In this document: piece after piece, positions 7,468 to 13,693 of the stretch
Position numbering within the stretch: position 1 is the stretch's first letter
How the letters are laid out: every line of letters starts with the position of its first letter
DNA from: Candidatus Nesterenkonia stercoripullorum
Lineage (GTDB): Bacteria; Actinomycetota; Actinomycetes; Actinomycetales; Micrococcaceae
Reading direction: 5' to 3'
NCBI GenBank assembly: GCA_019114115.1
Contig: DXGD01000227.1
Span: forward strand, 1-13,693
DNA length: 13,693 nt
The notes under the pieces: model-generated
Seen by the model: the letters and a program-made list of their open reading frames with translations, nothing else
Told to the model about the DNA's origin: nothing
Databases searched by the model: none
Made by a program: the position numbers and the translations under genes

Positions 7468-7516
7468 GCTGTGGCGGGCGCTGCCAGGCTATGCCTGGGC
7501 AGTGGCCCGCCACAGC
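7468..7516 (+). terminator. Strong bulged hairpin between hpf and secA
   Basis: GCTGTGGCGGGC (7468-7479) is perfectly complementary to GCCCGCCACAGC (7505-7516). The inner part also pairs: CTGCC with GGCAG and AGGC with GCCT across a TAT loop, with only a few bulged bases. The result is about 21 base pairs in 49 bases. No T-run follows, but many actinobacterial terminators lack one. It lies 35 bases after the hpf stop and 30 bases before the secA -10-like site, the right place to end hpf transcripts. Confidence 0.6.
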
Positions 7517-7545
7517 TGCGCTAGAAGGTGGGTGGCCCGAGCGCG

Positions 7546-7551
7546 TAGAAT
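7546..7551 (+). promoter_or_regulatory. Probable -10 element of the secA promoter
   Basis: TAGAAT is a near-consensus actinobacterial -10 hexamer. It is placed just after the hpf hairpin and 72 bases before the secA start. No recognisable -35 is found 16-18 bases upstream, which is common in this phylum. The predicted transcript leader is about 65 nt. Confidence 0.45.
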
Positions 7552-7610
7552 GGCCTCCGGTCAGGCTTGTGGCGCGCGTCGGCGAGGTCCGCAAGCATCT
7601 AGACATGTGA

Positions 7611-7617
7611 TGGAGAA
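7611..7617 (+). promoter_or_regulatory. Ribosome-binding site that decides the secA start
   Basis: TGGAGAA ends directly before a TTG (7618) and 6 bases before a GTG (7624). Only the GTG has workable spacing, so the GTG is preferred although TTG would add two residues. Confidence 0.6.
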
Positions 7618-7623
7618 TTGGCT

Positions 7624-10212
7624 GTGCCGAAGCTGCTCGAACGAGTCCTCAAGACCGGGGACAACAAGATCCTCAAAACACTGCAGTCCTATGTGAACGC
7701 GGTGAATCTTCTCGAGGAAGAATTCAGAGGACTCACTGACGACGAGCTGCGCGCTGAGACGGAGCGTTTCAAAGAGCGCCTGCGCGACGGGGAGACGCTG
7801 AACTCCCTCCTGCCAGAAGCCTTCGCCGCCGTCCGCGAAGCCGCGGACCGCACGCTGGGACAGCGCCACTATGATGTTCAGATCATGGGCGGTGTGGCGC
7901 TTCACCTGGGCAATATCGCCGAGATGGGCACTGGCGAGGGCAAGACCCTCGTCGCCACGGCGCCCGCTTACCTCAATGCGCTCACCGGCAAGGGCGTGCA
8001 TGTGGTCACGGTCAACGACTATCTGGCGAAGTATCAGGCTGAGCTGATGGGGCGTGTCTACCGCTTCCTGGGCATGACCGTGGGCACTATCACCAACGAT
8101 CTCCGCCCCGGCCAGCGCCGCCAGGCCTATGCGGCCGACATCACCTACGGCACGAACAACGAGTTCGGATTCGACTTCCTGCGCGACAATATGGCGCAGT
8201 CCCTCGATGATCTGGTCCAGCGCGAGCACCACTACGCGATCATCGACGAAATCGACTCGATCCTCATCGACGAGGCCCGTACGCCCCTGATCATTTCCGG
8301 GGCCGCCTCCGGCGACATCTCCCGCTGGTACTCAGACTTCGCCACGCTGGTGAAGAAGCTCGACAAGGATGACGACTACGAGGTCGACGAGAAGAAGCGC
8401 ACCGTCGGCGTCCTGGAAGACGGCATCGAGAAGGTCGAAGACTATCTGGGCATCGAGAACCTCTACGAAACGCAGAACACGACGCTGATCCAGTACCTCA
8501 ACAACGCCATCCGCGCGAAGGAGCTCTACAAGCGGGATACCGACTACGTCGTCGTCAAAGGTGAAGTGCACATCGTCGATGAGCACACCGGACGTATCCT
8601 CAAGGGCCGCCGCTACAACGAAGGTCTGCACCAGGCGATCGAGGCCAAGGAACAGGTTCGGATCAAGGCGGAGAACCAGACGCGGGCTACGGTGACCCTG
8701 CAGAACTACTTCCGCAGCTACGAGAAGATCTGCGGTATGACCGGTACCGCTGAGACTGAAGCCGGCGAGTTCATGTCCACCTATAAGCTCGGTGTGGTCC
8801 CCATTCCTCCGAACCGTCCTCGCCAGCGGACCGATCAGCAGGATCTCGTGTACAAGAACGAGGTCGTCAAGTTCGACGCGATCGTCGAAGACATCGTTGA
8901 GACCCATGAGACCGGCCAGCCGATCCTGGTAGGCACTGAGTCTGTGGAGAAGTCCGAGTACCTCTCCAAGATGCTTGCCAAGCGAGGGGTCCGTCACGAA
9001 GTACTCAACGCCAAGAACCACGAGCGTGAGGCCGCGATCGTTGCCCAGGCTGGTCGGAAGAAGGCCGTCACCGTGGCGACGAATATGGCCGGCCGAGGAA
9101 CGGACATCATGCTCGGCGGCAACGCCGAGTTCAAAGCCGTTCACGAGATGGAGAAGCTCGGGCTGGACCCCGAACGGGACAGCGAGCAGTATGAGGCCAC
9201 CTGGCCCGAGGTCTTCTCCGCTGCCAAAGCGGAGGCGGCTGCCGAAGGCGATGAGGTGCGCGAGGTGGGCGGCCTCTACGTGCTGGGCACTGAGCGCCAC
9301 CAGGCGCGGCGCATCGACAATCAGCTGCGCGGACGTTCCGGTCGTCAGGGTGATCCGGGAGAGTCGCGGTTCTACATCTCCTTCACCGACGATCTGATGC
9401 GCCTGTTCAACCAGGCCGCAGCTCAGCGCGTCATGAACTCCCGTGCCCTGGACGGCGAAGGCCCGTTGGCGCATAAGTGGGTCTCCGGCGCAATCGCCAA
9501 CGCGCAGCAGCAGCGCGAGAGCCAGAACACCGAAGTCCGTAAGAACGTCCTGAAGTACGACGACGTGATGAACCGCCAGCGTGAAGCGATCTACTCCGAC
9601 CGTCGTCGCATTCTCGAGGGCGATGACGTCCACGAGAAAGTGCAGCATTTCATCGAGGATGCGGTCTCGCTCCTGGTCGACGAGAAGACTCAGGCGTCCT
9701 CAGCGGAGGATTGGGACCTCGAGGGCCTTCTCAGCGAGCTGGAGTCGCTCTACCCGATCACGCTGAGCGTCGAGGACCTCGTGGAGGAGGCAGGCGGGGT
9801 CGAGAAGCTCACTGGGAGGCTGCTCAAGCGCGAGATCATCTCGGATGCCAAGATCGCCTACGAGAAGAAGGAAGAAGAACTGGGGGAGAGCACTATCCGC
9901 CAGCTCGAACGCCGTGTCCTGCTCTCTGTCATCGACGAGAAATGGCAGGAGCACCTCTACGAGATGGACTACCTGAAGTCGGGCATCGGCCTGCGCTCCA
10001 TGGCGCAGCGCGACCCTCTGGTCGAGTACCAGCGCGAAGGCTATCTCCTGTTCCAGGCCATGGCCGACAGCATCCGCGAGGACTCCGTGCGGACCCTGTT
10101 CAACGCTGAGATCCAGACGAAACCAGCTGAGGGTACCCCCACATCGCTTCCGGGAGTCCAGGACGGTCGCGACGCAGCCAGCGGGCGTCAGGTGAGCGTC
10201 ACCGGGGCGTGA
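7624..10212 (+). CDS. secA: Preprotein translocase ATPase SecA (SecA1 type)
   Basis: The motor ATPase that pushes unfolded preproteins through SecYEG at the cytoplasmic membrane; 862 residues from GTG 7624. Visible motifs in order: the Walker A region [12 protein letters not shown] with Lys107; [15 protein letters not shown]; the DEAD-box variant D208-E209-I-D in [17 protein letters not shown]; the preprotein cross-linking domain between the two halves of the first nucleotide-binding fold; then second-fold motifs [13 protein letters not shown] (GRGTD at 490-494) and [13 protein letters not shown] from 567; then the scaffold and wing region with [19 protein letters not shown] and the helical two-finger region around [22 protein letters not shown]. 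The C-terminal tail after residue 830 or so is short and has no metal-binding Cys/His cluster of the kind ending E. coli SecA. Its position beside hpf and mtrAB-lpqB identifies the housekeeping SecA1, not the accessory SecA2. Confidence 0.97.
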   Translation: MPKLLERVLKTGDNKILKTLQSYVNAVNLLEEEFRGLTDDELRAETERFKERLRDGETLNSLLPEAFAAVREAADRTLGQRHYDVQIMGGVALHLGNIAEMGTGEGKTLVATAPAYLNALTGKGVHVVTVNDYLAKYQAELMGRVYRFLGMTVGTITNDLRPGQRRQAYAADITYGTNNEFGFDFLRDNMAQSLDDLVQREHHYAIIDEIDSILIDEARTPLIISGAASGDISRWYSDFATLVKKLDKDDDYEVDEKKRTVGVLEDGIEKVEDYLGIENLYETQNTTLIQYLNNAIRAKELYKRDTDYVVVKGEVHIVDEHTGRILKGRRYNEGLHQAIEAKEQVRIKAENQTRATVTLQNYFRSYEKICGMTGTAETEAGEFMSTYKLGVVPIPPNRPRQRTDQQDLVYKNEVVKFDAIVEDIVETHETGQPILVGTESVEKSEYLSKMLAKRGVRHEVLNAKNHEREAAIVAQAGRKKAVTVATNMAGRGTDIMLGGNAEFKAVHEMEKLGLDPERDSEQYEATWPEVFSAAKAEAAAEGDEVREVGGLYVLGTERHQARRIDNQLRGRSGRQGDPGESRFYISFTDDLMRLFNQAAAQRVMNSRALDGEGPLAHKWVSGAIANAQQQRESQNTEVRKNVLKYDDVMNRQREAIYSDRRRILEGDDVHEKVQHFIEDAVSLLVDEKTQASSAEDWDLEGLLSELESLYPITLSVEDLVEEAGGVEKLTGRLLKREIISDAKIAYEKKEEELGESTIRQLERRVLLSVIDEKWQEHLYEMDYLKSGIGLRSMAQRDPLVEYQREGYLLFQAMADSIREDSVRTLFNAEIQTKPAEGTPTSLPGVQDGRDAASGRQVSVTGA

Positions 10213-10244
10213 GGCTGGACTCAGGATGTCGCCGCACGCCCCGG
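10202..10244. terminator. Hairpin spanning the secA stop codon, between convergent genes
   Basis: CCGGGGCGTG (10202-10211) is perfectly complementary to CACGCCCCGG (10235-10244) with a 23-base loop. The left arm includes the last secA codons and two bases of its TGA. It lies in the 43-bp gap between two convergent genes, so it could stop transcription from both sides. No clear T-run on either strand. Confidence 0.5.
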
Positions 10245-10255
10245 GCGCCTCTGCT

Positions 10256-10858
10256 TCAGCCGATCTCGAGCGCGACGACACGCCACTGACGCCTGCGTGC
10301 CTCCAGCCGCAGAGCGCAGCAGCGTACCCGCGGGCCGTACCGGAAGACCACGGAGACTTCCCAGCACAACGACGTCACGCCCTGAGAGCGAATACGAAGG
10401 AACTGCACCGGATGCGCCCGGCTGAAGGGCGTGCTGCGCGGTGACCTGCCCGACTGCTCGTGACGGACGTGTGAGGTGAGGTCTGAGAACTCCGCGACCT
10501 TCGCATACACCGCATCGTCGAGCCACCGCTGCATCTGATGCAGCGGCCGGACACCCGCCAGGCACTCCATCGTGGCCTGGCAGACCACCCTGGATATGGC
10601 TTGGATCTGACGTTCCTCCTCTCGCAGCGTGGCAAGCTGGGTGGGACGCAGTCGTGCCTGCTGGCGCGGGGACTCGGGGGCTGCGGCGTGCGGGTCAGCG
10701 CGCTGCCGCAGCAGGGCGGGCAGCTCCTGCTCGCGTTGGAGGCGGTAGGGCTTGGGCTCTCGTATCGGCAGGGCCTCCCAGTCCGGCGCCGGTGCCGGCA
10801 GCACCCTGGGCTGCTGTGTCGGTGAGGAGCGGTTGGTCTCCCAAGCTGGCAGTGTCAT
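10256..10858 (-). CDS. Rv3235-family (DUF6459-like) protein of unknown function
   Basis: A 200-residue protein with no signal peptide or membrane span. The N-terminal 80 residues are Pro/Gln/Arg-rich and probably disordered. The conserved core follows: a helix around residues 85-125 (ISRVVCQATMECLAGVRPLHQM, then RWLDDAVYAKV), a variable loop, and a C-terminal strand pair at 163-200 (WEVSVVFRYGPRVRCCALRL, then WRVVALEIG). This arrangement matches what I know of the Rv3235 family, encoded near secA1 across actinobacteria. The start ATG 10858 has AAGAGG just upstream. Two adjacent cysteines (180-181) sit in the last strand. It converges on secA with a gap of 43 bp, so it is not co-transcribed with it. 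Function is not known. The family call rests on motif memory and context, not on a search. Confidence 0.8.
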   Translation of the reverse strand: MTLPAWETNRSSPTQQPRVLPAPAPDWEALPIREPKPYRLQREQELPALLRQRADPHAAAPESPRQQARLRPTQLATLREEERQIQAISRVVCQATMECLAGVRPLHQMQRWLDDAVYAKVAEFSDLTSHVRHEQSGRSPRSTPFSRAHPVQFLRIRSQGVTSLCWEVSVVFRYGPRVRCCALRLEARRRQWRVVALEIG

Positions 10859-11175
10859 GAAACCTCTTCGTTGTTCGTTCAGCGGCTGAGCCGCCGCGGC
10901 GAGAGCGCACTGCTCATGAGACCAGGGTGCTGATCGCGGTTCGGCCTCGCAGCACAGTGCTCGGCCCCGCGGCTCATCTCACGGCACATCGCCTGGCAGC
11001 TCAGATGGACATTCGTCACTGCTGGGAAAGCAGGCAGGGTGGGACGACTCGCACGGAAAAAGCTGGCCTCCGCGCAATGGACACAGATGCTACACATATC
11101 CCCACGACGTGCCTAGTGAATCAGGATGCCTGTGGATATTGCCGGAAGTGTCCCGTCAGAACGCCCGGGGGAGGG

Positions 11176-11181
11176 TAGGGT
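11176..11181 (+). promoter_or_regulatory. Possible -10 element for the glutamate dehydrogenase gene
   Basis: TAGGGT fits TAnnnT; no -35 match is seen. If used, transcription would start close to the stem-loop at 11189-11220, and the leader would be about 110 nt long. Confidence 0.25.
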
Positions 11182-11188
11182 GAGAGCA

Positions 11189-11220
11189 GGCAGCACGGCT
11201 TCAGCAGGACACGTGCCGCC
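11189..11220 (+). promoter_or_regulatory. Stem-loop in the probable leader of the glutamate dehydrogenase gene
   Basis: GGCAGCACG (11189-11197) pairs with CGTGCCGCC (11212-11220) at eight of nine positions over a 14-base loop. It could protect the 5' end of the transcript or act as a regulatory structure. I do not recognise a known riboswitch. Confidence 0.3.
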
Positions 11221-11300
11221 AGGAGTCTGATAGCCGCACGATGATGTGCTGCCAGCGGTATCAGCGCAAGAAGAGATTCGACGAAAGAAGATGACATTCG

Positions 11301-13693
11301 ATGGCTGCCGAAGATGCTCTGTGGAACCGCCGCAATGGTGAATTGCAGGCCCTTGTCAGTGCGTATTTCGCACATGTCGCACGGGAAGATCTGCGTTCGG
11401 TCTCGTCTCAGGAGCAGCTGGACTGGGTGGCCGAGCACCTTCAGCTCGCCCAGGAGAAGGCAGGGGATGAGCCTGCGATTCGGATTGCCACAGTGGGCCA
11501 ACGCAGCGTCGCCTTCGTCGTCACTCAGGATGTCCCCTATCTGGTGGACTCGGTGACGGCGGAGATCACCCGCAACGGCTATTCGATGTCGCTCGTGGTG
11601 CACCCCATCCTGCGAACCACTCGAGATGCCGAGTCGAACGAGCTCAGCGTCGTCCATTCGCTGCCGGCCCCCGAACGCGGTCTGTCCTCGGGCGACACCC
11701 AGTCGATTCCACAGCTGGCTTCGCTGCTCAAGGAAGAGGGCGACGTCTCCGAGAGGGAGGATGTGGAGTCCTGGATCGCAGTGGAGATGGACCAGTCTGT
11801 GACACCGGAAGATGCCGAGGAGCTCAAAGAAGGGCTCTTCGGCGTTCTCGGAGATGTGCGGTCCAGCCACCGTGATCACGATCGGATGATCCGGCGCTCC
11901 CGCGGTGCGGCCGGGATGCTCCGCGATGCCGAGGATCTCCCCGAGGCGCAGGAGTCTGCCGACCTGCTGGACTGGATGGCCGAGGGGAACTTCCTCTTCC
12001 TGGGGTACCGGGAGTACGTCCTGGCCACCCACGATGATGGGTCCGTTCACCTGGAGCCTGTCTCCGGAACGGGACTGGGCATTCTGGCGGAGAGCAGAGC
12101 CCGCGGCAGCCGCACAGGATCGAAAGACTCTGCGGAGCTGTCCGAGGCCGGCAAGCGGCGTCAGCAGGAACGTCGTGCCCTGGTCATCACCAAAGCCAAC
12201 TCACGCTCAACGGTGCGACGCCGGACATACATGGACTATGTGGCAGTGAAGAATTTCTCTGCTGACGGCGCCGTTCAGGGGGAGCGCAGATTCCTGGGCC
12301 TCTTCAGCCAGCGCGCGTATGCGCAGTCGATACGCGATATACCGGTCCTTGCCACCCGGGCCAGCGAGCTGTTGCGGAGATCCGGCTTCAGTGCCTCCTC
12401 GCACACCGGCAGCGACCTGATGCAGATCCTCGAGACCTATCCGCGCAATGAGCTCATGCAGATGGATATGGACGAGATCGAAGAGACCATGTGGCAGATC
12501 CTCCAGCTGCAGGAGCGCCGCCGGGTGCGGCTCTTCCTGCGCAAGGACCATTACGGGCGGTTCATGACCGCGCTGGTCTACATGCCTCGTGACAGGTACA
12601 ACACCGCTGTGCGGCGCCGGGTCGAGCAGACGTTGGCCGACCATATCGACGCCGCCTCGATCGACTTCGATGTGCGCCTGACCGAATCGGTCCTGGCCCG
12701 CGTGTTCTTCCGGGTGCGCCTGGCTGACGACGCCGAACAGCTCAGCATCTCCGCCAGTGCTCTGGAGCAGAAGCTGGCGCGAGCGGTGCGTTCCTGGTCG
12801 GAAGGGATCGCTGAGGAGGCAGCCGAACGCTACCCTGCCGAGGACGCCGAACGTCTCGCACAGCGCTGGAGTGAGGCGTTCCCCGCGGACTACCGCGTGA
12901 TCTATGAGATCGAGGATGCCTTCAGCGACGTCGCTCAGTTCAGTCTCCTGGAGCAGCGCCCCGAGGAGGGGCCGCGGCTGCACTTCTACCGTCCGCGGGC
13001 CGAGGATCCTGCCGATATGCGGCTCAAGCTCTACCTGCATGAGGCCAAGACGCTGACCGAGACGCTGCCTGTGCTCGACGATTTCGGGCTCTCGGTGCTG
13101 GACGAGCGCTCCTACACTCTGGAATGTGCCGACGGCGAGCGGTTCCACCTCTACGACCTCGGCCTATGCTATCCCGAAGGGGTGGACCCGAACGCGACGA
13201 TCGATCTGCTGCGGGACGCCTATTCCCAGGTGCTCACCGAGTGGGTCGAGTCTGACATCTTCTCGGCTCTGGTGCTCAGGCTCCAGCTCTCCGCCCGCAA
13301 GGTCAGCATATTGCGTGCCTATGCGAAGTACATGCGTCAGCTGGGCAGCGGGCACTCCTATGGTTTCGTCGCCGAGGTGCTGCTCCACAACGCCGAGGTC
13401 ACCTCCGCTCTCATCGCGTATTTCGAAGAGCGGTTCGACCCCGACTCCGCCGGCCGGGACCAGAAGGGTGATTCACACGCCGCCGAGATCACAGCAGCAG
13501 CGCCAGCGGAGACGGCTGAGGAGACGCCGAATGGGCCGGGGAGCGGGTCCGCGAGCGAGGCTGCGAGCGAATCCAGCGAGTCGTCGGAGGTGAAGGCTCA
13601 GCAGCCGCGGCACTCCTCGCACAGCGCTCGTGACCGTGTGATCTCGGCGCTCAACAACGTGCCGACTCTGGACGCCGACCGCGTCCTCTCGAC
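11301..13693 (+). CDS. Large NAD-dependent glutamate dehydrogenase, N-terminal half (cut by window end)
   Basis: An open frame of 797 codons running off the right edge. It matches the N-terminal regulatory half of the bacterial 180-kDa NAD-glutamate dehydrogenases (about 1,600 residues), which oxidise glutamate to 2-oxoglutarate and ammonia. ACT-like domains come first. Then come LLDWMAEGNFLFLGYREYVL (from about 222); YMDYVAVKNFSADGAVQGER and FLGLFSQRAYAQSIRDIPVL (about 311-352); and RVRLFLRKDHYGRFMTALVY-MPRDRYNT (about 408-436). FDPD near 715 precedes the catalytic half, which is outside the window. ATG 11301 is the first possible start, because an in-frame TGA lies at 11292. Its ribosome-binding site is poor (GAAAGAAG, 10 bases away). 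About 55 low-complexity residues (721-776) interrupt the conserved sequence. It is an independent transcription unit after a 442-bp gap. Confidence 0.93.
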   Translation, partial: MAAEDALWNRRNGELQALVSAYFAHVAREDLRSVSSQEQLDWVAEHLQLAQEKAGDEPAIRIATVGQRSVAFVVTQDVPYLVDSVTAEITRNGYSMSLVVHPILRTTRDAESNELSVVHSLPAPERGLSSGDTQSIPQLASLLKEEGDVSEREDVESWIAVEMDQSVTPEDAEELKEGLFGVLGDVRSSHRDHDRMIRRSRGAAGMLRDAEDLPEAQESADLLDWMAEGNFLFLGYREYVLATHDDGSVHLEPVSGTGLGILAESRARGSRTGSKDSAELSEAGKRRQQERRALVITKANSRSTVRRRTYMDYVAVKNFSADGAVQGERRFLGLFSQRAYAQSIRDIPVLATRASELLRRSGFSASSHTGSDLMQILETYPRNELMQMDMDEIEETMWQILQLQERRRVRLFLRKDHYGRFMTALVYMPRDRYNTAVRRRVEQTLADHIDAASIDFDVRLTESVLARVFFRVRLADDAEQLSISASALEQKLARAVRSWSEGIAEEAAERYPAEDAERLAQRWSEAFPADYRVIYEIEDAFSDVAQFSLLEQRPEEGPRLHFYRPRAEDPADMRLKLYLHEAKTLTETLPVLDDFGLSVLDERSYTLECADGERFHLYDLGLCYPEGVDPNATIDLLRDAYSQVLTEWVESDIFSALVLRLQLSARKVSILRAYAKYMRQLGSGHSYGFVAEVLLHNAEVTSALIAYFEERFDPDSAGRDQKGDSHAAEITAAAPAETAEETPNGPGSGSASEAASESSESSEVKAQQPRHSSHSARDRVISALNNVPTLDADRVLS

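Larger units (their letters stand above)
10859..11300. other. 442-bp intergenic region between divergent genes
   Basis: No convincing gene is seen on either strand; the open frames here lack ribosome-binding sites and GC3 bias. It must hold the promoters of the Rv3235-family gene (leftward) and the glutamate dehydrogenase gene (rightward). Visible structures: a small GCGGC-TGA-GCCGC hairpin (10882-10894) in the leader of the leftward gene; GTGCTG/CAGCAC (10927-10932 and 10950-10955); a TAGCAT -10-like hexamer on the minus strand near 11087-11092; TAGGGT on the plus strand at 11176-11181; and the stem listed at 11189-11220. Confidence 0.6.

Noticed and set aside
8332..9648. 438-codon minus-strand frame inside secA
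   Set aside because: It is the antisense shadow of a strongly conserved gene; long antisense frames are expected at this GC bias.
5687..11140. DnaA-box-like sequences: TATCCACA near 5687 and TGTGGATAT near 11131
   Set aside because: Two isolated near-matches far apart are expected by chance; there is no cluster, AT-rich unwinding element or dnaA/dnaN neighbour.
11077..11178. 33-codon frame with four cysteines (MDTDATH..., ending CGYCRKCPVRTPGGG), possible small zinc peptide
   Set aside because: No ribosome-binding site before the ATG, low third-position GC compared with real genes here, and the Cys spacing can easily arise by chance.
11121..13148. Minus-strand frames of 309 and 313 codons opposite the glutamate dehydrogenase gene
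   Set aside because: Shadows of the real plus-strand frame, which carries clear family motifs throughout.

Overview
The window looks like an ordinary stretch of core chromosome from a high-GC actinobacterium. Coding sequence is strongly GC-biased at third codon positions. The gene order mtrA-mtrB-lpqB-comF-like-hpf-secA-Rv3235-like is the conserved actinobacterial order. I would guess Micrococcales (a Micrococcaceae-like genus such as Nesterenkonia or Arthrobacter), but that is an inference from gene content and protein style, not a database result. I see no insertion sequence, prophage, CRISPR array, tRNA or rRNA.

Layout. Bases 1-1073 (minus strand) hold a polytopic membrane protein of the glycerophosphodiester-phosphodiesterase membrane-domain type, with the first codons of a probable next gene at the left edge. 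A 153-bp divergent intergenic region follows. The plus-strand envelope-signalling operon comes next: response regulator mtrA (1227-1916), histidine kinase mtrB (about 2050-3888) and lipoprotein lpqB (3885-5600). mtrB and lpqB overlap as ATGA. After a gap of about 145 bp come a ComF-type phosphoribosyltransferase (5745-6614), the long-form ribosome hibernation factor hpf (6711-7433), a strong hairpin plus a -10-like site, and secA (7624-10212). secA converges on a minus-strand Rv3235-family protein (10256-10858), and an inverted repeat lies across the secA stop codon. A 442-bp apparently non-coding gap (10859-11300) precedes the N-terminal half of the large NAD-dependent glutamate dehydrogenase (11301 to the window end, incomplete).

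How the genes fit together. MtrAB senses envelope and division state and controls cell-wall genes. LpqB is its lipoprotein partner at the outer face of the membrane. SecA drives protein export. Hpf stores ribosomes as inactive dimers under stress. The cluster is therefore growth, envelope and export housekeeping. The glutamate dehydrogenase is a separate nitrogen/carbon catabolic gene.

I did not find a convincing new system. The items most worth a second look are the unassigned Rv3235-family protein beside secA, a low-complexity insertion of about 55 residues in the glutamate dehydrogenase, the acidic/basic N-terminal extension and uncertain start of MtrB, the 49-bp hairpin between hpf and secA, and the hairpin built over the secA stop codon.
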